Below, piece after piece: positions 1 to 9,012 of a DNA stretch of 64,000 bases. Both the position numbers and the translations under genes were made by a program. The stretch comes from Hominenteromicrobium mulieris (GTDB taxonomy: Bacteria > Bacillota > Clostridia > Oscillospirales > Acutalibacteraceae). The first letter of the stretch is position 1. Each line of letters opens with the position of its first letter. The DNA is taken from assembly GCA_021029595.1 (NCBI GenBank), contig JAJJOY010000006.1:1-64000 (forward strand), in the 5' to 3' direction. The notes under the pieces were generated by a model. It had not been told where the DNA came from, did not search any database, and worked only from the letters and a program-made list of their open reading frames with translations.

Positions 1-335
<335 letters not shown>

Positions 336-580
336 GTATCTAAACGCTTTCGCGTTCAAATCTTTTTCAGAGCTTCAATTCGCTCATAACGTCGTTCTGA
401 CGTTCGTCACAGATTTGTTGAGTTCTGTTTCTCGTAAGTTTCTTTGAGTTTCTCAAAGAAATTACAGGTTCCATTCTTTCTCTCGTTGTTTAATTTTCAA
501 GGTCCTGTGCTCTCTTTCAAGCGGCTTTCCTTTCAGCTTTTCGCTTTCGGTTTTTTGCCGTCTCTCTCGAGCGCTTGTAT
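336..580 (-). other. rRNA operon leader region
   Basis: This gene-free stretch lies between the rRNA promoter and the 16S 5' end. On the minus strand it carries the AGCACAGGACCTTGAAAATT segment (about 494-513), resembling the boxA-like antitermination motif usual in Firmicute rRNA leaders. Further on is an inverted repeat, TTTCTTTGAG/CTCAAAGAAA (about 440-460), probably the boxB-like or RNase III stem. No open reading frame of interest is visible. Confidence 0.7.
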
Positions 581-609
581 ATAATACCACGGGGAGCCCT
601 TTTTGTCAA
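581..609 (-). promoter_or_regulatory. rRNA operon promoter
   Basis: On the minus strand a perfect -35 TTGACA (604-609) is followed after 17 bases by -10 TATTAT (581-586). The spacer is GC-rich and the strength fits an rRNA P1 promoter. Transcription runs left into the 16S gene. Confidence 0.85.
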
Positions 610-818
610 CACTTTTTTTCGTTTTTTTTAAGTTTTTTTCGATTTTCTTTCTTGTGTACATATATTGTGTTTTGCTTGCGCAAAATCAACAACATACAGT
701 GTAAACAAAACCGCCGCTTTCGCCTTTTCTTTTGCGTTTTTCGGTTTTTTCTGAAAAAAGTCCGAAAAACTTTTGAAAAAACTTTGAAAAAAATCGCTTC
801 AAACCGCTTTTACTCTCT

Positions 819-846
819 TTTACAGAGGGACAAAGTATGCTATACT
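819..846 (+). promoter_or_regulatory. probable metA promoter
   Basis: TTTACA (819-824), 16-base spacer, TATACT (841-846). The transcript would start near 853, leaving only about 54 bases of leader before metA. That is too short for an S-box or T-box, so regulation of metA is not visible here. A second TATAAT (873-878) has no good -35. Confidence 0.55.
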
Positions 847-906
847 GAAACGTATCGGGCCCCTGTGCCCTATATAATAGTATATATGACGGAGGTAAAA
901 AAAGCA

Positions 907-1827
907 ATGCCTATTCGTATACAGGCGGATTTGCCCGCCATTGAGGTTTTGGAGTCCGAAAACATCTTTGTGATGACGCACGAGCGCGCCGCTTTGCAGG
1001 ACATTCGCCCCTTAAAGATTGCGATACTTAATTTGATGCCGACGAAGATCGAGACCGAGACGCAGCTTTTGCGTTTGCTGGGCAACACGCCGCTGCAGGT
1101 GGACGTTGAGTTGCTGCACATGGCATCGCATGTCAGCCGCAACACGAGCTCTTATCATCTGAATACATTCTATAAGACCTTTAACGACGTGAAGGACCAG
1201 CGCTTTGACGGCCTCATCATCACGGGCGCGCCGGTGGAAAAGATGCCGTTTGAGGAAGTGGACTACTGGGACGAAATGTGTGCCATTATGGAATGGAGCA
1301 AAACGCATGTGTATTCCGTTCTCTATATCTGCTGGGGCGCGCAGGCCGGTCTTTACTACCATTATGGCATTCAGAAGCATTTGATGAAGGAAAAGCTCTC
1401 CGGCATTTACAATCACCATGTGCTGAACCCGTATCACCCCTTGATGCGCGGCTTTGACGATAATTACTTTGCGCCGCACTCGCGCTACACGGAGGTTTAC
1501 CTTGACGACATCAAAAAGCACGACGAGCTCATTGTACTTTCGCTCTCCGACCTTGCGGGCGTGCATATCGTCGCCGAAAAGAGCGGGCGCAAGTTCTTTG
1601 TGACGGGCCACGCGGAATATGACCGCGACACGCTGGCGAAGGAATACTTCCGCGACATCAATAAGGGTTTGAACCCCAAAGTGCCGTACAATTACTTCCC
1701 GGATGACGACGACCAGAAGACACCCCCGTTTACGTGGCGCAGCAACGCACATCTGCTTGTTGCAAACTGGCTGAACTACTACGTTTATCAGCAAACGCCG
1801 TATGATCTGAACCATTTGGAGGGCTGA
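907..1827 (+). CDS. metA: homoserine O-acyltransferase (MetA family)
   Basis: A 306-residue protein starting at the ATG preceded by GGAGGT (891-896). The reading frame stays open upstream to 652, but that extension is low-complexity Phe/Lys sequence and is not expected to be translated. MetA proteins acylate homoserine at the hydroxyl group, the entry step of methionine synthesis. Family marks are [16 protein letters not shown], the nucleophile elbow YICWGAQAG (Cys near residue 142), the HS-containing APHSRYTEV and the late GHAEYD. Although called homoserine O-succinyltransferase by family, many Firmicute MetA enzymes use acetyl-CoA; I cannot decide the donor from sequence alone. It stands alone, with a HAD phosphatase downstream. 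Confidence 0.95.
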   Translation: MPIRIQADLPAIEVLESENIFVMTHERAALQDIRPLKIAILNLMPTKIETETQLLRLLGNTPLQVDVELLHMASHVSRNTSSYHLNTFYKTFNDVKDQRFDGLIITGAPVEKMPFEEVDYWDEMCAIMEWSKTHVYSVLYICWGAQAGLYYHYGIQKHLMKEKLSGIYNHHVLNPYHPLMRGFDDNYFAPHSRYTEVYLDDIKKHDELIVLSLSDLAGVHIVAEKSGRKFFVTGHAEYDRDTLAKEYFRDINKGLNPKVPYNYFPDDDDQKTPPFTWRSNAHLLVANWLNYYVYQQTPYDLNHLEG

Positions 1828-1873
1828 GCGCCCTCTCCCCTATACTATTATATATAAAGGAGAAAGATTTCCG

Positions 1874-2494
1874 ATGAAATACGATGGCATTATTTTTGAC
1901 CTGGACGGCACCCTGTGGGACGCCGTGGAGGAAGGACATCTGGTGCTGCTCGAGTATTTAAAGACACAGCCGGACGTGACGCACCTGCCCACAAAAGAGG
2001 AATACGCAGGCGTGATGGGCCTTGGTATGGACGATCTGGCGGAGAAGCTGTTCCCGTACCTTTCTTACGAGCGCCGAATGCAGATCTTTAACGAGGATTT
2101 CAAGCTGGAATGTGAATATCTTGCGGAGCACGGCGCAAAGCTATACCCGCATATGCACGAGACACTGAAAAAGCTTTCCGAAACGCACACGCTGTGCATT
2201 GTGAGCAACTGCGACAACGGGTATATTCAGGCGTTTTTGAAGGCGCACAACATGGCGCAGTATTTTACGGACTATGAGTGCATGGGCAGCACAGGTAAGC
2301 CGAAGGCCGACAACATCGCGCTGGTCGTGGAGCACAATCACTTGAAAGCCCCGGTATACGTGGGCGACACGGTGTGGGATTATAACTCCGCGACACAGGC
2401 GGGCGTGCCGTTTATTTTCGCCGCTTACGGCTTTGGCAATGTGGAAAACGTGCCGAAGATTTACGATATTGCGGAGCTGCCGGCACTGGTTTAA
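1874..2494 (+). CDS. HAD-superfamily hydrolase (phosphatase)
   Basis: A 206-residue soluble HAD phosphatase. Motif I is DLDGTLWD (Asp nucleophile near residue 9), motif II is the Ser in IVSNCDNGY, the Lys is in STGKPKAD, and motif IV is YVGDTVWD. The cap inserted after motif I is of the alpha-helical (subfamily I) type, as in phosphoglycolate phosphatase-like enzymes. The ATG at 1874 has AAAGGAG about ten bases upstream. It follows metA by 46 bases on the same strand and may be co-transcribed. The substrate cannot be assigned. Confidence 0.88.
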   Translation: MKYDGIIFDLDGTLWDAVEEGHLVLLEYLKTQPDVTHLPTKEEYAGVMGLGMDDLAEKLFPYLSYERRMQIFNEDFKLECEYLAEHGAKLYPHMHETLKKLSETHTLCIVSNCDNGYIQAFLKAHNMAQYFTDYECMGSTGKPKADNIALVVEHNHLKAPVYVGDTVWDYNSATQAGVPFIFAAYGFGNVENVPKIYDIAELPALV

Positions 2495-2540
2495 GACGCC
2501 GCTTCCGCTTACGATACTATGAGGGATGGGAGAAACCGAA

Positions 2541-3182
2541 ATGAGAACCGAATTGCTTTTTGAGAGCTGCCCGTTTCTCACCAGTGCAAACGTGACGCTG
2601 AGCCGCCTTGGCTTTGCGGACGGCGACGCGCTGTGGGAGATTATGCAGGACGAAGAACTGTACCGCTACGAATATGAAGCGCCCGCCAAGGAGCGCGTGC
2701 AGGCGGAATATAAAATTCAGGATGCAAACGCGCAGTTTGCCGCAAAGCGCACCGTAACGCTCGGCGTATATGCAAACACCGACCTCGCACACCTCATCGG
2801 GTGGATCGAGATCGGCGGTGCGGACGAGGGCATGAACATGGTGCAACTGCGCTTTTTGTTCGGCCGCCGCTGTGTGGGCACGGAATATCCGGCAGAAGCC
2901 ATGGGCGCGCTGTGCCGCTACCTGTTTGAGATGGCACGCGTGAACCGCGTGCAGTCCATTTGCTTAGATGCGGACATTGACAAGCAGCGCATTTTGGAGA
3001 AATCCGGCTTTCAGCGCGAGGGCGTTCTGCGCGAATGCCACCGTTGGGAGCGCCAGGGCGTTGTGAATTTGGCGTATTACGCCATGCTGCTGAGCGACTA
3101 CAACTTCTTAAAGAACACGCGCACCGTTTTGGCGGGCGCGGAAACAACCTCACAACAGCAGACCACGCAGACGGAGGAGTAA
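2541..3182 (+). CDS. GNAT-family N-acetyltransferase
   Basis: A 213-residue protein of the RimJ/RimL-like GNAT type (acetyl-CoA to an amine, target unknown). It opens with the usual beta strand LLFESCPFLTSANVTLSRL and has the acetyl-CoA region around FLFGRRCVGTEYPAEAMGAL. It ends with the ILEKSGFQREGVLRE motif typical of this branch. I chose the ATG at 2541 because GGGAGA sits seven to eight bases before it; the in-frame ATG at 2526 has its purine run directly abutting. The last 33 bases overlap the 3' end of sigF, which runs the other way. The C-terminal tail, rich in Thr and Gln, is probably disordered. Confidence 0.88.
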   Translation: MRTELLFESCPFLTSANVTLSRLGFADGDALWEIMQDEELYRYEYEAPAKERVQAEYKIQDANAQFAAKRTVTLGVYANTDLAHLIGWIEIGGADEGMNMVQLRFLFGRRCVGTEYPAEAMGALCRYLFEMARVNRVQSICLDADIDKQRILEKSGFQREGVLRECHRWERQGVVNLAYYAMLLSDYNFLKNTRTVLAGAETTSQQQTTQTEE

Positions 3183-3794
3183 TTTTTTCTCGCGACGACT
3201 GATTTGCACCTGTGTGGTGCCGAGCCTTTTGGCCGTTTCCGTTTGGGTCTGATTTTTAAAATAGCGATAGTAAATAAGGCGCTGGTCCTCCTCGGGCAGC
3301 GCCTTTAGTATTTGCTGCAAGGCGAGGTGATCGGTGATTTTTTCTTCCGGTGCGTCGACGGGAATGTCCGTCTCGCTGTTTTCGTCGTCACCGGTGAGGG
3401 AGACGGGCTGTGCGGCGGCGTTTAAGGCTTCCGCGCACTTTTCTTCGGGAACACCGAGCTTTTCCGCAAGAATGGACACACTCGGCGCTTTGCCGGTCTC
3501 CGTTTCGATCTGTTCGGATAGGCGCACCGCTTTCATGGAAAGCTCTTTCAATCCGCGCGAGACCTTTACCGTGCCGCCCTCGCGGAACAGGCGGCGCATT
3601 TCGCCTAAAATGACAGGCACGGCGTATGTGGAAAACTTATAGCCGCGGTCGGGGTCAAAGTGTGCGGCGGCTTTGATGAGCCCCTCGCAGCCCGCCTGAA
3701 AGAGGTCGTCGTATTCGATGCCGCGCCCGAGAAAACGCGGCACAAGCGCGCGCACAAGCCCCACGTTGCGCTCGGCAAAGTCTTTATTCTCCAT
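3150..3794 (-). CDS. sigF: RNA polymerase sporulation sigma factor SigF (short N-terminus)
   Basis: Forespore sigma factor held inactive by SpoIIAB. Region 2 begins almost at the start (ERNVGLVRALVPRFLGRG, then DLFQAGCEGLIKAA and KFSTYAVPVILGEMRR). Region 3 is GTVKVSRGLKEL, and region 4 ends in TQVQISRREKKLL, the helix-turn-helix for the -35. With the ATG at 3794 the protein has 214 residues, about 40 fewer than Bacillus SigF, and the region-1.2-like N-terminal helix is absent. The frame is closed by a TGA at 3825-3827, so no longer version exists; a TTG at 3809 would add five residues. It overlaps spoIIAB by 11 bases, consistent with translational coupling. Confidence 0.93.
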   Translation of the reverse strand: MENKDFAERNVGLVRALVPRFLGRGIEYDDLFQAGCEGLIKAAAHFDPDRGYKFSTYAVPVILGEMRRLFREGGTVKVSRGLKELSMKAVRLSEQIETETGKAPSVSILAEKLGVPEEKCAEALNAAAQPVSLTGDDENSETDIPVDAPEEKITDHLALQQILKALPEEDQRLIYYRYFKNQTQTETAKRLGTTQVQISRREKKLLLRLRGLLL

Positions 3795-4227
3795 TCGGCT
3801 TGCGCTCAAACCGTTTTGTGAGCGTCACGGTGGTGCCTTTTTGAGGCTTTGAAATGACACGCACGCTGTCGCAGAAGCTTTGCATCACGGCAAAGCCGAG
3901 CCCCGCACGCTCCTCTCCCCCGGTGGTAAACAGCGGCTCCATGGCTTTTTCGATATCCGGAATGCCGCAGCCGCGGTCGCGCACCTTGACCTGCACGGTG
4001 CCGTCCGCGTAGATTACAGCCGTTATGTACACGGTGCCGATGGTATCGCGGTAGCCGTGGACGATGGCGTTCGTCACGGCTTCGCTGACGGCGGTCTTTA
4101 AATCGTTTAAGTCTGTGACGAGGGGGTCAAGGCACAGGACGAACGCGGAGACCGCGCCGCGCGCAAAGCTTTCGTTGACGGAGCCGGACGGGAAGCGCAG
4201 CTCCATGCGGTTGATGATCTGTTTCAT
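3784..4227 (-). CDS. spoIIAB: anti-sigma F factor SpoIIAB (serine kinase)
   Basis: A 147-residue GHKL-fold ATPase/kinase that binds SigF and phosphorylates SpoIIAA. It contains the N box EAVTNAIVHGY, the G1 box DRGCGIPD and the G2 box ERAGLGFAVM, in normal order and spacing. The start is the ATG at 4227 with AAGGAGCG just upstream. It overlaps the stop of spoIIAA by four bases (ATGA) and overlaps sigF at its own end. Length matches the family (about 146). It acts in the predivisional cell and forespore. Confidence 0.96.
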   Translation of the reverse strand: MKQIINRMELRFPSGSVNESFARGAVSAFVLCLDPLVTDLNDLKTAVSEAVTNAIVHGYRDTIGTVYITAVIYADGTVQVKVRDRGCGIPDIEKAMEPLFTTGGEERAGLGFAVMQSFCDSVRVISKPQKGTTVTLTKRFERKPNGE

Positions 4228-4553
4228 GTTTTCGCTCCTTTCCCGGCGTCTTCCAGCACCGCGAGCGCGGAGATGCCGGAAAGCTCCGCCATTTTCTTTA
4301 ACTGCGGTGACAATCCGCGTACGGTGACGCGCCCGCCCCACAGCGCCGCCGTGCGGACACGGCCGAGAATCAGCCCGATGCCGGAGGAATCCATAAACGG
4401 TACCTCTTTAAAATCTAAAATCAGCTTTTGCGGGCGCACTTTTTTCGCTGTACTGTCGATCTGCTCCCGCATTTCACCGGCAGTGTGGTGGTCAAGCTCG
4501 CCGCGCATGGAGGCCGTCATCGCACCGCCTTTTAATTCAATTCGCAAATTCAT
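4224..4553 (-). CDS. spoIIAA: anti-sigma F factor antagonist SpoIIAA (STAS domain)
   Basis: A 109-residue STAS-domain protein. Its PFMDSSGIGLILG motif carries the serine that SpoIIAB phosphorylates; unphosphorylated SpoIIAA frees SigF by capturing SpoIIAB. The ATG at 4553 is preceded by TTAAAGGAGC. The frame is open further upstream but that part is not conserved and lacks a ribosome-binding site. It is the first gene of a three-gene operon. I did not find a convincing sigma-H promoter in the short gap upstream, which also holds the folC terminator. Confidence 0.95.
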   Translation of the reverse strand: MNLRIELKGGAMTASMRGELDHHTAGEMREQIDSTAKKVRPQKLILDFKEVPFMDSSGIGLILGRVRTAALWGGRVTVRGLSPQLKKMAELSGISALAVLEDAGKGAKT

Positions 4554-4605
4554 CGTATTCGCTCCTTTAAGGCCCGAAATGTCCGTTTGAAATTTAAATA
4601 ATAAC

Positions 4606-4647
4606 AAAAAGGACAGGCTCCTTAGAAAATTCTAAAGGAACCTGTCC
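4606..4647 (-). terminator. valS-folC terminator
   Basis: On the minus strand the arms GGACAGGTTCC and GGAGCCTGTCC form a long stem, followed by TTTTTG. It lies about 40 bases past the folC stop and just upstream of spoIIAA. Confidence 0.85.
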
Positions 4648-4686
4648 GTATTTTTTGCCGCAGCGTGTCGGCAGATTAAATTTGTG

Positions 4687-5967
4687 TTACGCCTTGTATT
4701 TTTCGATGGCGAGGTCGCGAATTTCAGATGCTAAGAAGAATGAACCGCAGATGACGAGCACTTCGTCGCCTGAAACGGTCGCTTTCTCTATCGCGTCTTT
4801 CATGCTCTGCGCAGGCTGCACGTCTTTGCAGAAGTGCTTTGCTTCGTCCGCGAGGGCTTCCGCCGATAAAGAGCGCGGGTTTTGCGGCCGCACCGTGATA
4901 ATTCTCTCAAAGTGCGGCGCGGTCAGCTCCAGATAGCGCATGCTGTCCTTATCCGCCATCATGCCCATAATGGCTGTGATATGACGGCCGGAAAGATGTG
5001 TTTTGAGCACTTCATGCAACGCAGAGGCACAGCCGGGGTTGTGGCCGCCATCTAAAAGCACGAGCGGCTTTTGGGATAAAATCTCCATGCGCGCCGGGAT
5101 ATACGCCGAGGCAAATCCCTTTTGCAGCGCCTCATCGGTGATGTTTGCGTGCTTTTCGCGCAGAACGTCGAGCACGGTAAGCGCCGTGGCGGCGTTGTGC
5201 ACCTGATGCGCGCCCGTAAACGGCAACGTAAGCGGCAGGCCGCGCCACGTGAGCGCGGTGCCCGTAAGCGCCGTGCCGTTTACCTTCATGTTCTTTTCAT
5301 CCGGAATATGCAGGTGTGCGCCGCGCTCGTTGCACGCCGATTCGATGGTCTCGAACACGGACGGATCCTGCACGGGGTACAGCACGACGTCGCCGCCCTT
5401 TTTGATGATGCCCGCTTTCTCGAACGCGATCTTCGCGTAGGTATCGCCTAAAATCGCCGTGTGGTCAAGTGAAATGGACGCAATGGCCGCAGCTTCCGGC
5501 GTATCGATGACATTCGTCGCGTCAAATCGGCCGCCAAGACCGACCTCGAGCACGACAAAATCGCAGTCTCGCTGCGCGAACCAATCGAACGCGAGCGCGG
5601 TGATGAACTCGAACTCCGTGATCGTCTCGCCTTTGGCTTCGAGCTCATCCGCAATGGGCGACACGCGCTTTACTTCTTCGATGAGCTCCGCCTCGGGGAT
5701 CATTTCACCGTCGATGCGAAAGCGCTCGCGGAAATCAAGCACATACGGGGACGTGTAGAGGCCCGTGCGATAGCCTGCCGCCGTAAGCACGCTCGCGATA
5801 AGCGTGCAGGTGGTGCCCTTGCCATTCGTGCCGGCTACGTGGACAAAACGCGGCTTCTTCTGCGGATCGCCGAGCTTTTTGCAGAGCGCTTCAATGCGCT
5901 CCAGCCCCGGCTTGATGCCGAAGCGCAGCCGGGAATTGATCTTTTGCAGTGCTTCTTCGTAGGTCAT
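4687..5967 (-). CDS. folC: bifunctional folylpolyglutamate synthase/dihydrofolate synthase
   Basis: A 426-residue Mur-ligase-type enzyme that adds glutamate to (dihydro)folates with ATP. The P-loop is VAGTNGKGTTCT near residue 45, the central block is FEFITALAFDWFA...VLEVGLGGRFDATNV, the Mg-binding SLDHTAILGDT follows, and LLDGGHNPGCA starts the C-terminal domain. Length is normal. Its ATG overlaps the valS stop by one base (TAATG), so the pair is translationally coupled, a common clostridial arrangement. Confidence 0.95.
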   Translation of the reverse strand: MTYEEALQKINSRLRFGIKPGLERIEALCKKLGDPQKKPRFVHVAGTNGKGTTCTLIASVLTAAGYRTGLYTSPYVLDFRERFRIDGEMIPEAELIEEVKRVSPIADELEAKGETITEFEFITALAFDWFAQRDCDFVVLEVGLGGRFDATNVIDTPEAAAIASISLDHTAILGDTYAKIAFEKAGIIKKGGDVVLYPVQDPSVFETIESACNERGAHLHIPDEKNMKVNGTALTGTALTWRGLPLTLPFTGAHQVHNAATALTVLDVLREKHANITDEALQKGFASAYIPARMEILSQKPLVLLDGGHNPGCASALHEVLKTHLSGRHITAIMGMMADKDSMRYLELTAPHFERIITVRPQNPRSLSAEALADEAKHFCKDVQPAQSMKDAIEKATVSGDEVLVICGSFFLASEIRDLAIEKYKA

Positions 5968-8588
5968 TATTGATAGCTCTCCAATGTTTCGAGGATCAGT
6001 TTGATCTTTGCTTCCAGCTTTTCACCGTTTGCCTTTACGCCGTCGATGACATTTTGCGGCGCTTTGGAGGTGAATTTTTCATTTGCAAGCTTCGCCTTGA
6101 CGGTATCGAGCTGCTTCTGTGCGTTTGCAAGCTCCTTGTTGAGACGTGCGGTCTCCGCCGCCTTATCGACAAGATCATCCATCGGCAACAGAGCCTTTGC
6201 GTCGTCGGTCACAGCCGTTACGGCACCTTGTACGTCAAAGCCCATGCCGATCTCGACCTTGGAGCCGTAAGCGAGGCGTGCAATGAATTCGCTCGCTTCC
6301 TCATACGGTGCCGGATGCGCGGTATCGATGTAGATGTGCGCTTTCTTCGACGGCGGCACATTCATCTCATTGCGGCGGGTGCGGATGGCACGGATGAGCG
6401 CCATAACGTTTTCGAGGTTCTTTGCTTCCTGCGGGAAGGAGAGGGCTTCGTCGTACTCCGGCCACTTTGCGACGATAAGGGCTTCACCGTCATGCGGCAG
6501 CGTCTGCCAAATTTCTTCCGTGATGTACGGCATAAACGGGTGCAGGAGCTTTAAGGTGTTGCTCATCGTCCAGACGAGGACACGGCGGGCGCTGTCTGCG
6601 CTCTCTTCGTCCGCGCCGTTCATGCGGATCTTTGCAAGTTCGATGTACCAATCGCAGAAATCGTCCCAGATGAAGTCATAGAGCTTGCTGACCGCCATGC
6701 CGAGCTCGAACTTCTCGAGGTTTTCGGTGACGGCTGCCGTGACGTTATTGAAGCGGTTTAAGATCCACTTATCGCTTGTATAGAGTTTTTTCGGCAGGGC
6801 GCAGTCGATGTCCTTGCCTTTGATATTCATAAGGATAAAGCGTGCGGCGTTCCAGATCTTATTGGCAAAGTTTCTGGAAGCGCTGACCTTTTCCTCGGAG
6901 AAACGCAGGTCGTTTCCGGGGCTGTTGCCCGTAACGAGCGTAAAGCGCAGGGCATCTGCGCCGTAAACGCTGATGACATCGAGCGGATCGACACCGTTGC
7001 CGAGAGACTTACTCATCTTTCTGCCCTGTGCGTCGCGGATGAGGCCGTGGAAGAACACCGTGTTGAACGGCACTTCGCCCATGTGCTCAAGACCCGAGAA
7101 GATCATGCGTGCCACCCAGAAGAAGATGATGTCATAACCCGTGACAAGGGTGTTCGTCGGGTAGAAATATTTAAGCTCTTCGGTGTTATCCGGCCAGCCG
7201 AGCGTGGAGAACGGCCACAGCGCGGAGGAGAACCACGTATCAAGCGTATCGGGGTCGCGGGTCAGGTGTGTGCCGCCGCATTTCGGGCAGACGGTAGGCA
7301 CAGCCTCGGAGACGATGGTCTCGCCGCACTCGCAGTACCACGCCGGAATCTGGTGACCCCACCACAGCTGACGGGAGATACACCAGTCCTTGATGTTCTC
7401 CATCCAATTATAATAGACCTTATCCATGCGCTCCGGAATGAAGCGGATGTCGCCGTCCTTAACGGCATCGATGGCCGGCTTTGCGAGGGGCTCCATTTTG
7501 ACAAACCACTGCGTGGAAACGCGCGGCTCCACAACGGTGCCGCAGCGATAGCAGGTGCCGACGTTGTGCTTGATCGGCTCAATTTTAATGAGGAAGCCTA
7601 CTTCGTCGAGATCCTTGACAATCTGCTTTCTGGCCTCGAGCGCCGGCATACCGGCGTATTTGCCACCATTTTCGTTGATGACACCGCCGTCGTCCATGAC
7701 GTTGATGACGGGCAGATTATGGCGCAGACCAACCTCAAAGTCGTTCGGGTCATGTGCCGGGGTGATCTTCACAACGCCGGTACCGAAGTCCTGCTCCACA
7801 TAGCTATCGGCAATGATCGGGATTTCTTTATTGACGAGCGGCAGAATGACCGTTTTGCCGACGAGTGCCTTGTAGCGCTCGTCATCCGGGTGCACCGCCA
7901 CGGCGGTATCGCCCAGCATGGTTTCCGGGCGGGTGGTCGCAAGCTCAATGTAGCCGGAGCCGTCGCTCAACGGGTAACGCAGATGCCAGAAGGAGCCTTC
8001 CTTTTCCTCGAACACGACCTCGGCGTCGGAAATGGAGGTCTTACAGTGCGGGCACCAGTTGATGATGCGCTCACCGCGGTAGATGAGCCCCTTGTCGTAC
8101 AGCTTCTTGAAAACGTGGTTGACGGCCTTGTTGCAGCCCTCGTCCATCGTGAAGCGCAGGCGATCCCAGTCACAGGAGGAGCCGAGCTTTTTGAGCTGCT
8201 CGACAATCCTGCCGCCGTACTGATCCTTCCACGCCCAGGCGCGCTCCAGGAACTTTTCGCGGCCGATTTCTTCCTTTGTGATGCCCTCTTTGCGCATGGC
8301 CTCTACGATCTTCGCCTCCGTTGCGATGGAAGCGTGGTCGGTGCCCGGCAGCCACAGAGCAGAATAGCCCTGCATTCTGCGCCAACGAATGAGCGTATCC
8401 TGCAGCGTTTCATCCATGGCATGGCCAAGGTGCAGCTGACCCGTGATGTTCGGGGGCGGAATGACGATGGTGTACGGCTTCTTTTTGGGATCTACCTCGG
8501 CATGAAAGTATTTGCCCTTCATCCAGAAGTCATAGATCCGGTCTTCAACTTCTTTCGGCTCGTAAGCCTTAGCAAGCTCTTTAGACAC
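5967..8588 (-). CDS. valS: valyl-tRNA synthetase
   Basis: An 873-residue class Ia synthetase that charges tRNA-Val. The HIGH motif appears as HLGHA (near residue 45) and the KMSKS loop as [11 protein letters not shown]. Cys pairs of the zinc-binding insertions (CPHC, CYRCG, CPKCG) are present, and a C-terminal coiled coil closes the protein. I start at the GTG (8586-8588) because GGAGGGAG sits just upstream and the protein then begins [14 protein letters not shown], as in relatives; an ATG further upstream is out of reach of that site. No T-box is visible in the roughly 70-base leader. Confidence 0.97.
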   Translation of the reverse strand: MSKELAKAYEPKEVEDRIYDFWMKGKYFHAEVDPKKKPYTIVIPPPNITGQLHLGHAMDETLQDTLIRWRRMQGYSALWLPGTDHASIATEAKIVEAMRKEGITKEEIGREKFLERAWAWKDQYGGRIVEQLKKLGSSCDWDRLRFTMDEGCNKAVNHVFKKLYDKGLIYRGERIINWCPHCKTSISDAEVVFEEKEGSFWHLRYPLSDGSGYIELATTRPETMLGDTAVAVHPDDERYKALVGKTVILPLVNKEIPIIADSYVEQDFGTGVVKITPAHDPNDFEVGLRHNLPVINVMDDGGVINENGGKYAGMPALEARKQIVKDLDEVGFLIKIEPIKHNVGTCYRCGTVVEPRVSTQWFVKMEPLAKPAIDAVKDGDIRFIPERMDKVYYNWMENIKDWCISRQLWWGHQIPAWYCECGETIVSEAVPTVCPKCGGTHLTRDPDTLDTWFSSALWPFSTLGWPDNTEELKYFYPTNTLVTGYDIIFFWVARMIFSGLEHMGEVPFNTVFFHGLIRDAQGRKMSKSLGNGVDPLDVISVYGADALRFTLVTGNSPGNDLRFSEEKVSASRNFANKIWNAARFILMNIKGKDIDCALPKKLYTSDKWILNRFNNVTAAVTENLEKFELGMAVSKLYDFIWDDFCDWYIELAKIRMNGADEESADSARRVLVWTMSNTLKLLHPFMPYITEEIWQTLPHDGEALIVAKWPEYDEALSFPQEAKNLENVMALIRAIRTRRNEMNVPPSKKAHIYIDTAHPAPYEEASEFIARLAYGSKVEIGMGFDVQGAVTAVTDDAKALLPMDDLVDKAAETARLNKELANAQKQLDTVKAKLANEKFTSKAPQNVIDGVKANGEKLEAKIKLILETLESYQ

Positions 8589-8663
8589 GTTTTCTCCCTC
8601 CAGTTTATCAAAACACAAGCGTGTTTATAAATAGTGTGTTTGATGACATTCTATTGACTTAAT

Positions 8664-8692
8664 ATTATTGCATTTTCACGGGATTTTGTCAA
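8664..8692 (-). promoter_or_regulatory. valS-folC promoter
   Basis: Minus strand: TTGACA (8687-8692), 17-base spacer, AATAAT (8664-8669). It sits about 75 bases upstream of the valS GTG. Part of the roughly 425-base divergent gap between valS and the wall hydrolase; beyond the two promoters and a short GGCGGACC/GTCCGCC palindrome (8942-8957) I see nothing else there. Confidence 0.75.
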
Positions 8693-8876
8693 GGTTTCCG
8701 GGCATTTCGGCGGGGGATTCCGCGGTTTTTACGGATACACTCAACTTTCCCCCACAGGGTGAGTGATTTGTGGAAAACCCGGCGGTCTTATAACATTTCG
8801 CAGCGTGAAACATTCTGCGTTTTCAATGTTGTATACAGATCGTATAAGCCTCTTTGCACGTGAAAGCGAATGGGGG

Positions 8877-8905
8877 TTGCATTTTTGTAATCTTTGTGAT
8901 ACAAT
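8877..8905 (+). promoter_or_regulatory. promoter of the wall hydrolase gene
   Basis: TTGCAT (8877-8882), 17-base spacer, TACAAT (8900-8905), about 108 bases upstream of the ATG at 9013. A second TATAAT (8981-8986) lacks a recognizable -35. Confidence 0.55.
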
Positions 8906-9012
8906 GTTACCGATTTGTAATAACTGTTGCCCACATCTTTGCGGCGGACCGTCCGCCGTGAACACACGCTTATACGTTTATATAATGTAATGACGAACGG
9001 AGGAACACAACA

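Noticed and set aside
652-906. 85-codon N-terminal extension of MetA
   Set aside because: Low-complexity Phe/Lys-rich reading with no relation to MetA; the promoter and ribosome-binding site lie inside it.
847-906. SAM or T-box riboswitch upstream of metA
   Set aside because: Too short (about 54 bases) and lacking any conserved core.
7047-8630. 527-codon rightward frame opposite valS
   Set aside because: Mirror frame produced by strong third-position GC bias; no start signal, and valS is unquestionable.
8589-8660. T-box leader for valS
   Set aside because: The leader is only about 70 bases, with no specifier-loop structure, AG-box or antiterminator.
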